Positions 53,910 through 62,912 of a stretch of DNA of 64,000 nt are shown here, in pieces; the stretch's first letter is position 1; each line of letters opens with the position of its first letter. Made by a program: the position numbers and the translations under genes. Origin of the DNA: Candidatus Zixiibacteriota bacterium (lineage in GTDB: Bacteria; Desulfobacterota; Binatia; UBA9968); assembly GCA_035574315.1 (NCBI GenBank), contig DATLYW010000047.1:1-64000 (forward strand), given 5' to 3'. The notes beneath the pieces were generated by a model. It did not search any database and was not told where the DNA came from. It worked only from the letters and a program-made list of their open reading frames with translations.

Positions 53910-54251
53910 ATGGCGAAACACGTCAGGCTTTGCCGTATCGAAGAGGTGCCCGCGGGAACCGTCAAGGCGGTCGGGCTCGAGGGCCGCGAATTCGCGGTTT
54001 TCAACGTCGACGGACGCTTTTACGTTGCCAACGACAGGTGCCCTCACGAGGGCGCGCCCCTTTCCACGGGCTGTCTAGAGGGCGAGCGCATCTCTTGCGC
54101 CTGGCACGGCGCGACCTTCCACGTCCCGAGCGGCAAGACCCTGGAGCCGCCGGCAGGGGAGAAAATGGGGCCGCCGGTCGATCGGGGGCTGACCACTTAC
54201 CGGACCCGGGTGTCGGGCGAAGAGCTGGAAGTGGAGCTCGAGGGCGAGTAG
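53910..54251 (+). CDS. Rieske [2Fe-2S] ferredoxin-like protein
   Basis: 113 residues with the cluster motif CPHEGAPLS (C-x-H) and CAWHGATF (C-x2-H), 18 residues apart. This is a stand-alone NirD/ferredoxin-type Rieske protein that carries electrons to an oxygenase or reductase. No partner oxygenase is in the window. It starts 19 bp after the MFS gene and is followed 2 bp later by the next gene. Confidence 0.93.
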   Translation: MAKHVRLCRIEEVPAGTVKAVGLEGREFAVFNVDGRFYVANDRCPHEGAPLSTGCLEGERISCAWHGATFHVPSGKTLEPPAGEKMGPPVDRGLTTYRTRVSGEELEVELEGE

Positions 54252-54253
54252 CG

Positions 54254-54802
54254 ATGGAGATCGATTTCGATGCCGAAGAACCGGGGACGACGCCCCGGAT
54301 GCTCGATGTCGTTCTCGGAACCTGGGTGGTTCGCGCGGCGCCCGATGCTCCGAGCGCGCCCAACGTCCTGGCGCAGGAAGCGGTGTTTCCCGAGGGCATT
54401 CATTTTCCCCGCTGCCTGGTCAAGGATGTGCTCCTGGCCGATCTCCGGATCGAAGTGAAATTCAAACCGATCGCCGGAGAATGCGACCAGGGTGGCGGTC
54501 TCGTTTTCCGGTACCAGGACCCCGAAAACTACTACGTGCTGCGCGCCAACGCGCTCGATGATTTCGCGCTTTTCAAATGCGTGAAGAATCAGCGCTGGCC
54601 GCTCAGGCGCTTCTACGTGCGCAGCGACGAATGGCAGAGAATCATGGTGGAGTGCCGCGGTCCTTTCATTTCGGGCTACTGGAACGACCGGCTGTTGATC
54701 GAGGCCCGGGATGAAACCTTCGGCGCCGGAAGGGTGGGGTTGTGGACGATCTCCGACTCGGTCGGTCACTTCGACGATTTGACCATTACGCCGCTGGAGT
54801 GA
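54254..54802 (+). CDS. Concanavalin/lectin-fold (DUF1080-like) protein, 182 aa
   Basis: ATG at 54254, 2 bp after the Rieske stop. Blocks ADLRIEVKFKPIAGECDQGG, GLVFRYQDPENYYVLRANAL and WQRIMVECRGPFISGYWNDR are the jelly-roll pattern of 3-keto-disaccharide hydrolase/LamG-like domains. There is no signal peptide, so it acts in the cytoplasm or is exported by another way. A role in sugar or polymer binding is possible; the function is not established. Confidence 0.65.
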   Translation: MEIDFDAEEPGTTPRMLDVVLGTWVVRAAPDAPSAPNVLAQEAVFPEGIHFPRCLVKDVLLADLRIEVKFKPIAGECDQGGGLVFRYQDPENYYVLRANALDDFALFKCVKNQRWPLRRFYVRSDEWQRIMVECRGPFISGYWNDRLLIEARDETFGAGRVGLWTISDSVGHFDDLTITPLE

Positions 54803-54821
54803 CGAAAGGCAGGAGGAAGTC

Positions 54822-55193
54822 ATGAGAACGCTGAAAATCGACGACGAGATCGAGTTTCACCCCAAGGCCTTCGTGCGCAAGCGGCTCTTCGAAACGGATG
54901 AGCTCTACTTCAACATGTACTGCATTCAGCCCGGTCAGAAGAACCCGCTCCACCGGCACCCCAACTCGGCCGAGGTTCTGTTCTTCGTCGAAGGGCAGGG
55001 CGAGGTCATCGTCGGGCGCGAGAAGAGAAAGATCGGCCCCCGCGAGGCGGTCTATGTGCCCGTCAATGCGCCCCATGAAATCATCAATACGGGCCAGAGC
55101 AACATGATCGTGGTCCTGGTGCAGACTCCGCTTCCTTGCGAGCACGTCTACGTTCGCCCCGAGGAGATCGGCGAACCGGTCGAAGTGCAGTAA
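54822..55193 (+). CDS. Cupin-domain protein, 123 aa
   Basis: ATG at 54822 with AGGAGGAAGTC upstream. Motif 1 is IQPGQKNPLHRHPNSAEVLF and motif 2 IGPREAVYVPVNAPHEIINT, with metal-binding His. It is the last gene of the MFS-Rieske-lectin-cupin run. A cupin dioxygenase or isomerase role is possible; the substrate is not known. Confidence 0.82.
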   Translation: MRTLKIDDEIEFHPKAFVRKRLFETDELYFNMYCIQPGQKNPLHRHPNSAEVLFFVEGQGEVIVGREKRKIGPREAVYVPVNAPHEIINTGQSNMIVVLVQTPLPCEHVYVRPEEIGEPVEVQ

Positions 55194-55259
55194 TCTCAAG
55201 TTCCCGTCACCATACGAGAACGGTTTTGGCGGCGGCGCCACTGCGGCCGTGACGCAACC

Positions 55260-55477
55260 GCCTTGAAGGGCTGCTTTGCCAAGCAGGACCCGGGAGCCGG
55301 GCTCACGTACTCAGGCCCGACCCTACCCCTCGCCCGCAGACCGGGGATAAAAGATCGGCAGGAGCGCGCCGCCAGGCGCGACGAGACCGATTTCCTTGGC
55401 GAGCTTTGCGTCTCGGCGCGAGCAAACGTCCTCAGTCTTCGGTCTGCCGCGCAATCGCGTTTCGGCCGCTGCGCGCC
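55260..55477. repeat. Intergenic repeat module shared with 60850-60945
   Basis: CAGGAGCGCGCCGCCAGGCG, then GGCGCGAGCAAACGTCCTCA and GTCTTCGGTC, resembles the 60858-60940 stretch (CGAGCGCGCCTCCAGG and GGCGCGAGCAAAAGTCCTTC). A GACCCGGGAGCCGGG motif precedes it. No gene is seen in this 284-bp spacer. Confidence 0.6.
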
Positions 55478-56632
55478 TCACGCGTACTTCTTCAGCACCT
55501 CCCGCGCGATCACCATCCGCATCACTTCGGAGGCGCCCTCGGTGATCATCCGGCTCCGCTGGTCGACGAACCACTTCGCCAGCGGCAGGTCGAGCGTGAG
55601 GCCGATGCCGCCGTGAATCTGCAGCACGCGGTCGACGACCCGGAACGACATCTCGTCGGCGAAGAGCTTCGCCATGTAGGCCTCGTTCCGGATGTCGCGC
55701 CCCTGGTCGTTCTTCCACGCCGCCTGGTACACCATCAGCCGCGCGGCGTGAAGCTCCACGTAGGAGTCGGCGAGCTTGAAGGTGATCGCCTGCCGCTCGG
55801 AGAGCGGCTTGCCGAAGGTGACGCGCTGCTTGGCGTAGCTCGAGCCCATCTCGATGCAGCGCTCCGCCACTCCCAGCGCCCGCGCGCCGTGCTTCAGCCG
55901 CCCGATCCCGAGCCACTTCTGCGCGAGCTTGAAGCCCTCTCCCTCCTTCCCCACGAGGTTTTCCGCCGGCACCTCCACGTCTTCGAAGACCACCTCGCAG
56001 GGCTCCTCCCCCATCATCGTCTTGTACTTCGCCGCGATCCGTATCCCCGGCGACTTCATGTCGACCATGAAGCAGGAGATCCCGCCGTGCGACCCCTTCG
56101 CCGGATCGGTCACCGCCATGAGCTGGCCGAAGTCGGCCTTGTCGGCGCCGGTGATGAAGCGCTTCGTGCCGTTCACCACGTAGCGGTCGCCGCGCCGGAC
56201 CGCCCGGGTCTTCATCGACCCCGGATCGGAGCCGGCGTCGGGCTCCGTCTGCAGGAAGCAGAGCTGCTTCTCGCCGCGCAGAACCGGGTGGAGGAAGCGC
56301 TTCTTCTGCTCCTCGTCGAGCGCGTAGAGGATCGGCCGGATCTCGGGGCCGAAGATGCCGCGCCCGCGCGACGGCAGGGCGACGGTCCGGCACATCTCCT
56401 CCCAGACCACGACCTGAGCGAGAGTGCCGAGGCCGCCGCCTCCGTACTCCTCCGGAACGTCGAACATCCAGAGGCCCATTTCCCTGGTCTTCTTCTCCAG
56501 CCGCTCGCGGATCTCGGGCTTGAGCTCGCCGCCCTCGAGGGTCTGCATCTCGATCGGGATCAGCTCCTGTTCGACGAACTTCCGGAGCGTGCTCTTCAGG
56601 ATCTGCAGCTCTTCCGGCAAATCGAAGTCCAT
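55478..56632 (-). CDS. Acyl-CoA dehydrogenase
   Basis: 384 residues, paralogous to the dehydrogenase at 41998. It begins MDFDLPEELQILKSTLRKFV and has CFLQTEPDAGSDPGSMKTRA, VVNGTKRFITGADKADFGQL and the C-terminal RVLQIHGGIGLTLDLPLAKW with ITEGASEVMR carrying the base Glu. It lies 13 bp after the HCHL-like gene. It begins a six-gene acyl-CoA cluster read on the minus strand. Confidence 0.93.
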   Translation of the reverse strand: MDFDLPEELQILKSTLRKFVEQELIPIEMQTLEGGELKPEIRERLEKKTREMGLWMFDVPEEYGGGGLGTLAQVVVWEEMCRTVALPSRGRGIFGPEIRPILYALDEEQKKRFLHPVLRGEKQLCFLQTEPDAGSDPGSMKTRAVRRGDRYVVNGTKRFITGADKADFGQLMAVTDPAKGSHGGISCFMVDMKSPGIRIAAKYKTMMGEEPCEVVFEDVEVPAENLVGKEGEGFKLAQKWLGIGRLKHGARALGVAERCIEMGSSYAKQRVTFGKPLSERQAITFKLADSYVELHAARLMVYQAAWKNDQGRDIRNEAYMAKLFADEMSFRVVDRVLQIHGGIGLTLDLPLAKWFVDQRSRMITEGASEVMRMVIAREVLKKYA

Positions 56633-56645
56633 GGCTCGCCCCGGC

Positions 56646-57467
56646 CTACGCCTTCTTCTCCTCCCAGCGGAACGCGCCGAGGCCGGGCCGGTACTCCTTC
56701 TGGGCGAACTGCTGCAGCCCCGGCCGGCCGCCGAGGGCGAGCTTCGCCTTGTCGGAGATCAGCCCGGAAATCTCGTATGCCACTTCCGGCGTCGAATAGA
56801 ACGTGTAGTACCAGGCCTCTTTCACGGCGTTCAGCGCCGATGGCGCCTTCTCCTTGAGGTTGTTGGCGATCTCGGCCACCTCGCGGTCGAGATCGGCGCG
56901 CGGCACCGCCTTGGTGATGAGCCCGATGCGCTCCGCCTCCCTCGCCGTCATGGTCTTTCCGGTGAGCGCATAGTAGAGACCGTGCTTGGGCTGGAGATGC
57001 TCGGTCAGGATGATCGTGACCTCGCCGCCCGGGAAGTGGCCGAAGTTGACCTCCGACAGCCCGAACTGCACGTCCTCCGCCGCGATCGCGATGTCGCAGC
57101 CGGCCACCACCGTGAAGCCGCCGCCGAAGACCCAGCCGTTGATCTTGGCGATCACCGGCTGCGGCATCTTGCGCAGCATCTGGTTGCGCCACAGCCGCGA
57201 CTTCTCGCGCACCTCGTCCCGCACCCGGGCCGGCTGGGAGTCCATCTCGAGGAAGTACTGCTTGAGGTCCTGGCCCGCGCAGAAGCTCTCGCCGGCTCCC
57301 GTGATGACGATGACCCGCGTCTCCTTGTCGTAGCGCAGGTCGGTCAAGAGGTCGTACATCTCGCGGTGGAGCTGCGGGCTCATCGCGTTGCGCTTCTCGG
57401 GCCGGTTGAACGTGATCGTGGTGACCCCGTCGTCCTTGCTGACCAGCAGCGTCTGATATGCAGCCAT
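56646..57467 (-). CDS. p-Hydroxycinnamoyl-CoA hydratase/lyase-like crotonase
   Basis: 273 residues, similar to the protein at 43240: TFNRPEKRNAMSPQLHREMY, KINGWVFGGGFTVVAGCDIA, FGLSEVNFGHFPGGEVTIIL and LQQFAQKEYRPGLGAFRWEE. The active-site positions again show Q66 in place of HCHL Met70, with the Tyr of QYF and the Glu of LSE kept. It acts after the adjacent dehydrogenase on a 2,3-enoyl-CoA. The exact substrate is not known. Confidence 0.8.
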   Translation of the reverse strand: MAAYQTLLVSKDDGVTTITFNRPEKRNAMSPQLHREMYDLLTDLRYDKETRVIVITGAGESFCAGQDLKQYFLEMDSQPARVRDEVREKSRLWRNQMLRKMPQPVIAKINGWVFGGGFTVVAGCDIAIAAEDVQFGLSEVNFGHFPGGEVTIILTEHLQPKHGLYYALTGKTMTAREAERIGLITKAVPRADLDREVAEIANNLKEKAPSALNAVKEAWYYTFYSTPEVAYEISGLISDKAKLALGGRPGLQQFAQKEYRPGLGAFRWEEKKA

Positions 57468-57498
57468 CGAAATCCCCTCCTTCTCTGTTTTCTGCCTC

Positions 57499-59895
57499 TT
57501 ATTCCAGCACGCCTTCGTTCTCGAGCTCCGCTATCGTTTCTTCCGGATAACCCACCACTTCCCGCAGCACTGCTTCGGTGTCGCGGCCGAGCACCGGGAA
57601 TTCCCAGCGGCGGGTGAGCCGGGCGTCGGCGAAGCGGAGCGGGAAGTTCGGCAGCACCACGCGCCCCAGCCGCGGGTTGTCGACGGCCACGATGAAGCCG
57701 CGTTCGCGCAGGTGCGGGTCCTCGGTCAGATCCTTTCCCGTCTGCACGACTCCCGCGGGAACTCCGGCCGCCTGCAGCTCGTCGCGCACCGCGAAGGCGT
57801 CCCTCTCCTTCGTCCACGCCGCGATCGCCGCGTTCAGCGCCTCGCGGTTCCTCAGGCGGTCGGCGTTGGTGCGAAAGCGCTCGTCCCGCTCCAGCCCGAG
57901 ACGGCGCGCCAGCTCGGCCCACTGGGCCTCGCTCTCCGCCGCGATCACGCACCAGCGGTCCTCGCCGCGGCACGGATAGCAATCGTGCGGCGCGAACGCC
58001 GCCGAGCCGTTGCCGGCGGGCTGCGGGTCGCGGCCGCTCGCCGCCGCCTCCATCAGGCTCGCACCGATCATGAACGCGGTCGCCTCCGCCTGCGCCAGAT
58101 CGATGAACGCCCCTTTCTTCTCGCGGTCGCGATGGAGCACTCCGGCGATGACGATGATCGCGCACAGCACGCCGGAGACGTAGTCCGGAAAGACCGTCTG
58201 CGAGCCGACCGGCGGATCGACGACCCCGGGATGATTCCACAGGTAGGTGAGCCCCGTGAACGCGGTGATGTTCACGCCGACCGTCGAGAAATGGCGCTTC
58301 GGCCCCGTGGTCCCGAGGCCCGGCATGCGCAGGTTCACGATGTCGGGCTTGACGGCGCGGAGCTGATCGTAAGCCAGGCCGAGGCGGTCGACGACCTCCA
58401 CGCTGTAGTTGTCCAGCACCGCGTCGGCCCTGGCGACGAGGTCGTGGAGCACCTTCTGCCCGCGCGGGTGCTTGAGGTTGACGGTGAACGAGCGCTTGTT
58501 GCGGTTGAACTCGAGGAAGCGCGGCGAGACGTTCGGATCTTCCCCGGTGCCGAAGAAGCGGAACGGATCGAGGCCGCCCTTGCGCGATTCGATCTTGATC
58601 ACGTCGGCGCCCAGCTCGGCGAGAATCGTCGTGCCGTATGGGCCGGCGAGAACGTGGTCGAAGCTCACGATGCGCATCCCGTGAAGCGGACCGCCTCCGG
58701 CCTCCGAGGTGCCGCCCTCCTCCCGCAGCTCCCTGCTTTGCCGCTCCGCCGAAGCGCCGTCCTCCGGCCAGCGCCAGCCGTCCACGACCGGCGCGCTCCC
58801 CACCGGAAGCCGGGCGCCGTCGATCACGAAAGGCATGGCCGGCTGCCGCGCTGCGCCGAAGCCCTGGTGCTCCACCGAAGCGATGAAGCCGCGCTCCCTC
58901 ACGTGCGGGTCGTCGATGAAGCCGAGCGGCGTGTTGACGGGCACGCAGGGAATGCCCTTTTCCTGCAGCAGCTCGGTGATCTCCGCCATCGTGTGCCCGC
59001 CGACGAACGCCTCCACGGCGGGGTTCAGCTCGTCCGCGTGCGCCCGCCGGTAGACGTTGTTCAGCCACTCGGGCCCGTCGAAGGCCGGCGGGTGGTCCTT
59101 CCAGACGCTTAAGAAAAGCTTCCAGTGTTGCCGCGTGACGTAGAGATAGACGAAGCCGTCGCGGCACGTAAAGATCCTCGCCGGAGCGACCGATCCATGC
59201 TGGCTTCCCGCCCGCTTGAGGATCTGCTTCTCGTTCGCCCACAGCCGGATGATGTGCTCCTGCGTCGCGAGCGCCTCCTGCATCGACGCTTCCACGTGGT
59301 CGCCTCGCCCGGTGCGCCGGCGCCGGTAGAGCGCCGCCAGCGCTCCCGCCGCGGCGAAGAGGCTCGCGAAGTAGTACGCCTGCGTTTCCGGAGGCCGGCA
59401 TGGCGGCAGCGAGGGGTCGCCGGAGATGTAGAGAAACCCGCTTTCCGCCAGCGCGACGAGATCGTTGCACGCCCAGTCGCGCTTCGGCCCGGTCCGGCCA
59501 AAGCCCGTGATCGAGGCCATCACGATCCCGGGATTGACGGCGGAGAGGTCGGCGTAGCCGAGCCCCATCGACTCCATCTTCCCCGGCGCGAAGCTCTCGA
59601 TCACCACGTCCGCGGTTTTCGCCAGCCGCCGGAGCTTCTCGCGGTCCGCCTCCCGGTCGAGGTCGAGCACCGCGCTGGATTTCCCCGCGTTGAGGTGCGC
59701 GAAGGTGGCGCTCAGGCGCCTGCCCTCGGCGGACACGATGAAGGGCGGGAGCTGCCGGGCCGGGTCGCCGCCCGGCGGCTCGATCTTCACGACCTCCGCA
59801 CCGAGATCGGCGAAGACGCGGCCGCAAAGCTGCCCCCGAAGATCGGCCAGGTCCAGGACTCTGTAGCCTTGCAAGAAACGTGGAGCGGGACTCAT
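57499..59895 (-). CDS. Tandem-domain CaiB/BaiF family III CoA transferase (798 aa)
   Basis: Two family III CoA-transferase domains in one chain: the first (about 1-395) with YRVLDLADLRGQLCGRVFAD, VVKIEPPGGDPARQLPPFIV and LNAGKSSAVLDLDREADREK; the second (about 410-798) with MRIVSFDHVLAGPYGTTILA, VIKIESRKGGLDPFRFFGTG and NRNKRSFTVNLKHPRGQKVL. The catalytic Asp position reads MQEAL in the first domain and AQAEA in the second, so Glu replaces Asp in both. Normal enzymes are dimers of 400-residue chains. This one should activate carboxylic acids as CoA esters for the cluster. Confidence 0.88.
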   Translation of the reverse strand: MSPAPRFLQGYRVLDLADLRGQLCGRVFADLGAEVVKIEPPGGDPARQLPPFIVSAEGRRLSATFAHLNAGKSSAVLDLDREADREKLRRLAKTADVVIESFAPGKMESMGLGYADLSAVNPGIVMASITGFGRTGPKRDWACNDLVALAESGFLYISGDPSLPPCRPPETQAYYFASLFAAAGALAALYRRRRTGRGDHVEASMQEALATQEHIIRLWANEKQILKRAGSQHGSVAPARIFTCRDGFVYLYVTRQHWKLFLSVWKDHPPAFDGPEWLNNVYRRAHADELNPAVEAFVGGHTMAEITELLQEKGIPCVPVNTPLGFIDDPHVRERGFIASVEHQGFGAARQPAMPFVIDGARLPVGSAPVVDGWRWPEDGASAERQSRELREEGGTSEAGGGPLHGMRIVSFDHVLAGPYGTTILAELGADVIKIESRKGGLDPFRFFGTGEDPNVSPRFLEFNRNKRSFTVNLKHPRGQKVLHDLVARADAVLDNYSVEVVDRLGLAYDQLRAVKPDIVNLRMPGLGTTGPKRHFSTVGVNITAFTGLTYLWNHPGVVDPPVGSQTVFPDYVSGVLCAIIVIAGVLHRDREKKGAFIDLAQAEATAFMIGASLMEAAASGRDPQPAGNGSAAFAPHDCYPCRGEDRWCVIAAESEAQWAELARRLGLERDERFRTNADRLRNREALNAAIAAWTKERDAFAVRDELQAAGVPAGVVQTGKDLTEDPHLRERGFIVAVDNPRLGRVVLPNFPLRFADARLTRRWEFPVLGRDTEAVLREVVGYPEETIAELENEGVLE

Positions 59896-59935
59896 CCCTC
59901 TGCTTTTCCCTTCGTGGTGGTTCGATCGTCCAGGT

Positions 59936-60802
59936 TCAAGGTGTCACGCCCGACAGGAACGGCGCGACGATGTCCGCGAGCTCCTCGGGCTTTTCATGCG
60001 GGATATGGTGGCCGGCGCCCTGGAGGCCGACGATCCGGGCGTTCGTGAACAGCTTGACGCGCGGCCCGCGCACCGACCGCATGAAGTCGCTTTCCGTCCC
60101 GTAGACGAACAGGATCGGGCAGGTCACGCGGCGGATGAAGGCTTCGATCTGGCCTTCGGAGAGCACCGTCGTCGTGCGGTAGCGCAGAACCGGGTCGTGC
60201 TTCCAGACATAGCGATCGCCCTTTTTCCGGGTTCCATACCGTGCCATGTGGAGGGCTGCGTCGTCGGGGAGGAGCGGAAATCTCTTCTGCAGCGCCTTCG
60301 CCGCCGCCTCGACCGATTCGTAGGGAAACGGCAGCTCGATGTAGCTTCTCCCGGCGAGTCGCTCGGCGACGATCTCGGGGACCTCGTCGTCGGCTCGCGC
60401 AAACGGTCCGAGCGATTCGAGCAGCACCATGCGCTCGACCTTCGCCGGAAAAGCGCCCGCGTAGAGCAGCGCCATGCTGCCGCCCAGGGAATGGCCGATG
60501 ATCGTCACGGACTCCTTGTCCAGATGGCGCAGCAGCCCGGCGAGATCGGCCAGGAAATCCTCGTGCTGGTAGCCGCGGTTTCGGTCCGGCCAGTCGCTGT
60601 CGCCGTGGCCCCGCAGGTCGAGCGCGACCGCATGCCCGATCGCGCAGCCGCGAGCGAGCAGCGCCTCCAGAAACCTCTCCCAGCTCCGCCCCTGGTCACG
60701 GATGCCGTGGACGAAGACCACGGTCCGCCCCGAGGGATCCCCCCATTCCAGGTAATGAAGCCTCAAACCGTCGTTGTGAAAGAAACGATCAACAGGGTGC
60801 AT
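59936..60802 (-). CDS. Alpha/beta hydrolase
   Basis: 288 residues; nucleophile elbow TIIGHSLGGSMALLYAGAF, earlier TVVFVHGIRDQGRSWERFLE and ALDLRGHGDSDWPDRNRGYQ, and LQGAGHHIPHEKPEELADIV with the His. All three catalytic positions are present. It is related to enol-lactone hydrolases and C-C hydrolases of aromatic degradation. It lies 40 bp upstream of the CoA transferase gene and is read in the same direction. Confidence 0.9.
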   Translation of the reverse strand: MHPVDRFFHNDGLRLHYLEWGDPSGRTVVFVHGIRDQGRSWERFLEALLARGCAIGHAVALDLRGHGDSDWPDRNRGYQHEDFLADLAGLLRHLDKESVTIIGHSLGGSMALLYAGAFPAKVERMVLLESLGPFARADDEVPEIVAERLAGRSYIELPFPYESVEAAAKALQKRFPLLPDDAALHMARYGTRKKGDRYVWKHDPVLRYRTTTVLSEGQIEAFIRRVTCPILFVYGTESDFMRSVRGPRVKLFTNARIVGLQGAGHHIPHEKPEELADIVAPFLSGVTP

Positions 60803-61000
60803 GGCCCTTTAGTGATCAGTGAGTCAGTAAAGACCGGGGACCGGGGACGGAAGACCGGCACGAGCGCGCCTCCAGGCCCGAGAAAACCGGTCTTTCGCTG
60901 CTGGTTTTTCGTCCTGGCGCGAGCAAAAGTCCTTCCCGGCCCCGCTTTACGGTTCAAGCCGTTCGTGCCGGTCTCCGGTCTTCGGTCCCCCGTCCAACGT
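60803..61000. repeat. Intergenic repeat modules (GACCGGGGACCGG and GCGCGAGCAAA types)
   Basis: AGACCGGGGACCGGGGACGG and AGACCGGCACGAGCGCGCC mark the left part; GGCGCGAGCAAAAGTCCTTC the middle, shared with 55420-55440; CGTTCGTGCCGGTCTCCGGT the right, an inverted form of the core seen at 37530 and 37710. No gene is present. Confidence 0.7.
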
Positions 61001-61816
61001 TCACCTTCCTTTCCACTCCGGCTCGCGTTTTTCCACGAATGCGCGCGGCCCTTCCTTGCTGTCCTCCGTTGTCAACACGAACGTCGCCAGGTCCGATTCG
61101 AGGCGCAGCGCCTGCTCCAGGGGGAGGTCGCTCCCCTTGTAAATCGCCTCCTTTATATAGCGCAGCGCCAGGGGCGCCCCCTTGGCGAAGGAGCGGGCCA
61201 TCTTCTCTCCCGCCGCCGCCAGCTCGTCGAAGCCGACGACCTGGTTGACCAGCCCGATGCGGTACGCCTCCTGCGCGTCGTAAAGTTCGCCCGACAGGCA
61301 GATCTCTAGCGCCTTGGGAATTCCCACGATCCGCGCCAGCCGCTGGGTACCTCCCGACGCCGGCATGAAGCCCCGGCGCACCTCCGACAGTCCGAGCCTG
61401 GCGTTGTCGGCGGCGATGCGGATATCGCACGCCAGCGCGATCAGAAGTCCGGTGCCGATCACGTAGCCGTGGAGCAGGGCGATCGACGGCTTGTCGAGCG
61501 CGGCGAAGGCCTGCGGCGGCGTGTGGATCCCCGGAGCATGGCGCGCCTGGCGCTCCTCCAGAGGCGAGCGCCGTGCCTCGGCGGCCGCCTCGTTGGCCCG
61601 CGCCCGGTCCTTCAGGTCGCCGCCGACCGAGAACGCCCTTTCGCCCGCGCCGCGAACGATGACGACCTGGACCTCGGGGTCCTGGTTGGCGAGCTGGCAG
61701 CAGCGGATCAGCTCCCGCTGCATTTCACGGTTGACGGCGTTGAGCGACTCGGGGCGGTTGAGGGTGATCCAGGCGATCCGGTCCCTGGTCTCGTAGAGAA
61801 TCTTTTGCGTTTCCAT
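61001..61816 (-). CDS. Enoyl-CoA hydratase/isomerase family protein
   Basis: 271 residues with the crotonase oxyanion loops: RGAGERAFSVGGDLKDRARA and LLHGYVIGTGLLIALACDIR, then RLGLSEVRRGFMPASGGTQR. Pro-Ala-Ser replaces the usual P-G-A in the last block. The start at 61816 is METQKILYETRDRIAWITLN. The gene is followed upstream by a second paralogue, 101 bp away. It likely hydrates an enoyl-CoA made by the cluster dehydrogenase. Confidence 0.9.
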   Translation of the reverse strand: METQKILYETRDRIAWITLNRPESLNAVNREMQRELIRCCQLANQDPEVQVVIVRGAGERAFSVGGDLKDRARANEAAAEARRSPLEERQARHAPGIHTPPQAFAALDKPSIALLHGYVIGTGLLIALACDIRIAADNARLGLSEVRRGFMPASGGTQRLARIVGIPKALEICLSGELYDAQEAYRIGLVNQVVGFDELAAAGEKMARSFAKGAPLALRYIKEAIYKGSDLPLEQALRLESDLATFVLTTEDSKEGPRAFVEKREPEWKGR

Positions 61817-61917
61817 TTGTGTTCCCAGTTGTCGTATAGCAGAACATCGACGGCATTTTCCAACGGCGCGCGGGCGGCGGTTCTACCGCTCGCGGATCCA
61901 GGGGGCGGGAGCTGTGT

Positions 61918-62715
61918 CTATCTCCCCTTCCAGACGGGAGCGCGTTTCTCGACGAACGCGCGCGGCCCTTCCTTGCTGTCCTCCGTGGTGGCGATGAGCG
62001 CGGAGAGGTCGGCCTCGAGCCGAAGCCCTTCTTCCAGCGGCAGCTCGATGCCCTTGTGAATTGCTTCCTTGATGAAGGCGACCGACACCGGCGCGCCCCG
62101 CAGGATCCGCCGTGCGAGATCCTCCGCGGTCCTGAGCACCGCCTCGCCCGGCACCACCGCGTTCACCAGCCCCAGCCGGTACGCCTCGCCTCCGCTCACC
62201 GTGTCGCCGGTGAGGCAAAGCTCGAGCGCCTTGGCCGTTCCGATCAAGCGCGCCAGCCGCTGCGTCCCCCCGGCGCCGGGAATCAGGCCCCGCAGCACCT
62301 CGGTCAATCCCAGCCTGGCGTCCTCGGAGGCCACACGGAGGTCGCAGGCGAGCGCGAACTCCAGGCCGCCGCCGAGGCAATAGCCGCGAATCGCGGCGAT
62401 CGTGGGCTTGGTGATCGCCGCGACCGCGCGCGCCTGCGTATGAATCGTCGCCGTGAGCTTTTGCCGCCGCCGGTCGATGTGCGAGTACTCGCCCTCGGCG
62501 CGCTCCTTGAGGTCCATGCCCGCCGAGAACGCCCGGTCGCCCGCGCCCGTGAAGACCGCGACCCGTATCCCGGCATCATCCTCGCAATGGCGGCAGACCT
62601 CGATCAGCTCGCGGGTCATCTGCCGGTTGTAGGCGTTCATCGCCTCCGGGCGGTTGAACGTGACGAACGCCACCCGGTCGCGAACTTCGAAGAGCAAGTG
62701 CTGGAATTCCATCAT
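61918..62715 (-). CDS. Enoyl-CoA hydratase/isomerase family protein
   Basis: The start is the ATG at 62715 or its neighbour at 62712 (MEFQHLLFEVRDRVAFVTFN), with GGAAAGG upstream; the longer open frame enters the repeat block. Motifs are FTGAGDRAFSAGMDLKERAE, AIRGYCLGGGLEFALACDLR and ARLGLTEVLRGLIPGAGGTQ, all standard, with the two catalytic Glu positions kept. It is paralogous to the preceding gene. Confidence 0.92.
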   Translation of the reverse strand: MMEFQHLLFEVRDRVAFVTFNRPEAMNAYNRQMTRELIEVCRHCEDDAGIRVAVFTGAGDRAFSAGMDLKERAEGEYSHIDRRRQKLTATIHTQARAVAAITKPTIAAIRGYCLGGGLEFALACDLRVASEDARLGLTEVLRGLIPGAGGTQRLARLIGTAKALELCLTGDTVSGGEAYRLGLVNAVVPGEAVLRTAEDLARRILRGAPVSVAFIKEAIHKGIELPLEEGLRLEADLSALIATTEDSKEGPRAFVEKRAPVWKGR

Positions 62716-62744
62716 CCTTTCCTTTCCCGACCGGTCTCCGGTCT

Positions 62745-62905
62745 GTAGCAAGGTCGCTTCGCTCCCGTTCAAATCGTTCAAAGGTTCAAGGGTTCAAAGG
62801 TTCAAGGGTTCAAGGGGATCAATCGTCGACGCTTGATTCGAGCGGTTCGTGCCGGTCCCCGGTCTCCGGTCTCCGGTCCCGGTTCTGTACCTCGAACCTC
62901 GGAGC
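62745..62905. repeat. Inverted copy of the modular TTGAACCC/ACCGG repeat
   Basis: Reading the plus strand, an array GGTTCAAGGGTTCAAAGGTT (about 62780-62815) is followed by GATTCGAGCGGTTCGTGCCG and CCCCGGTCTCCGGTCTCCGG. On the other strand this is the same order as at 37505-37836: ACCGG units, core, then TTGAACCC octamers. CGCTTCGCTCCC at 62751-62762 is the inverted form of GGAGCGAAGCG. No gene lies here. Confidence 0.8.
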
Positions 62906-62912
62906 GCTGACG

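Noticed and set aside
57380..59827. An 815-codon minus-strand open frame
   Set aside because: It is an alternative frame of the CoA transferase; low-complexity Arg/Gly/Ala composition.
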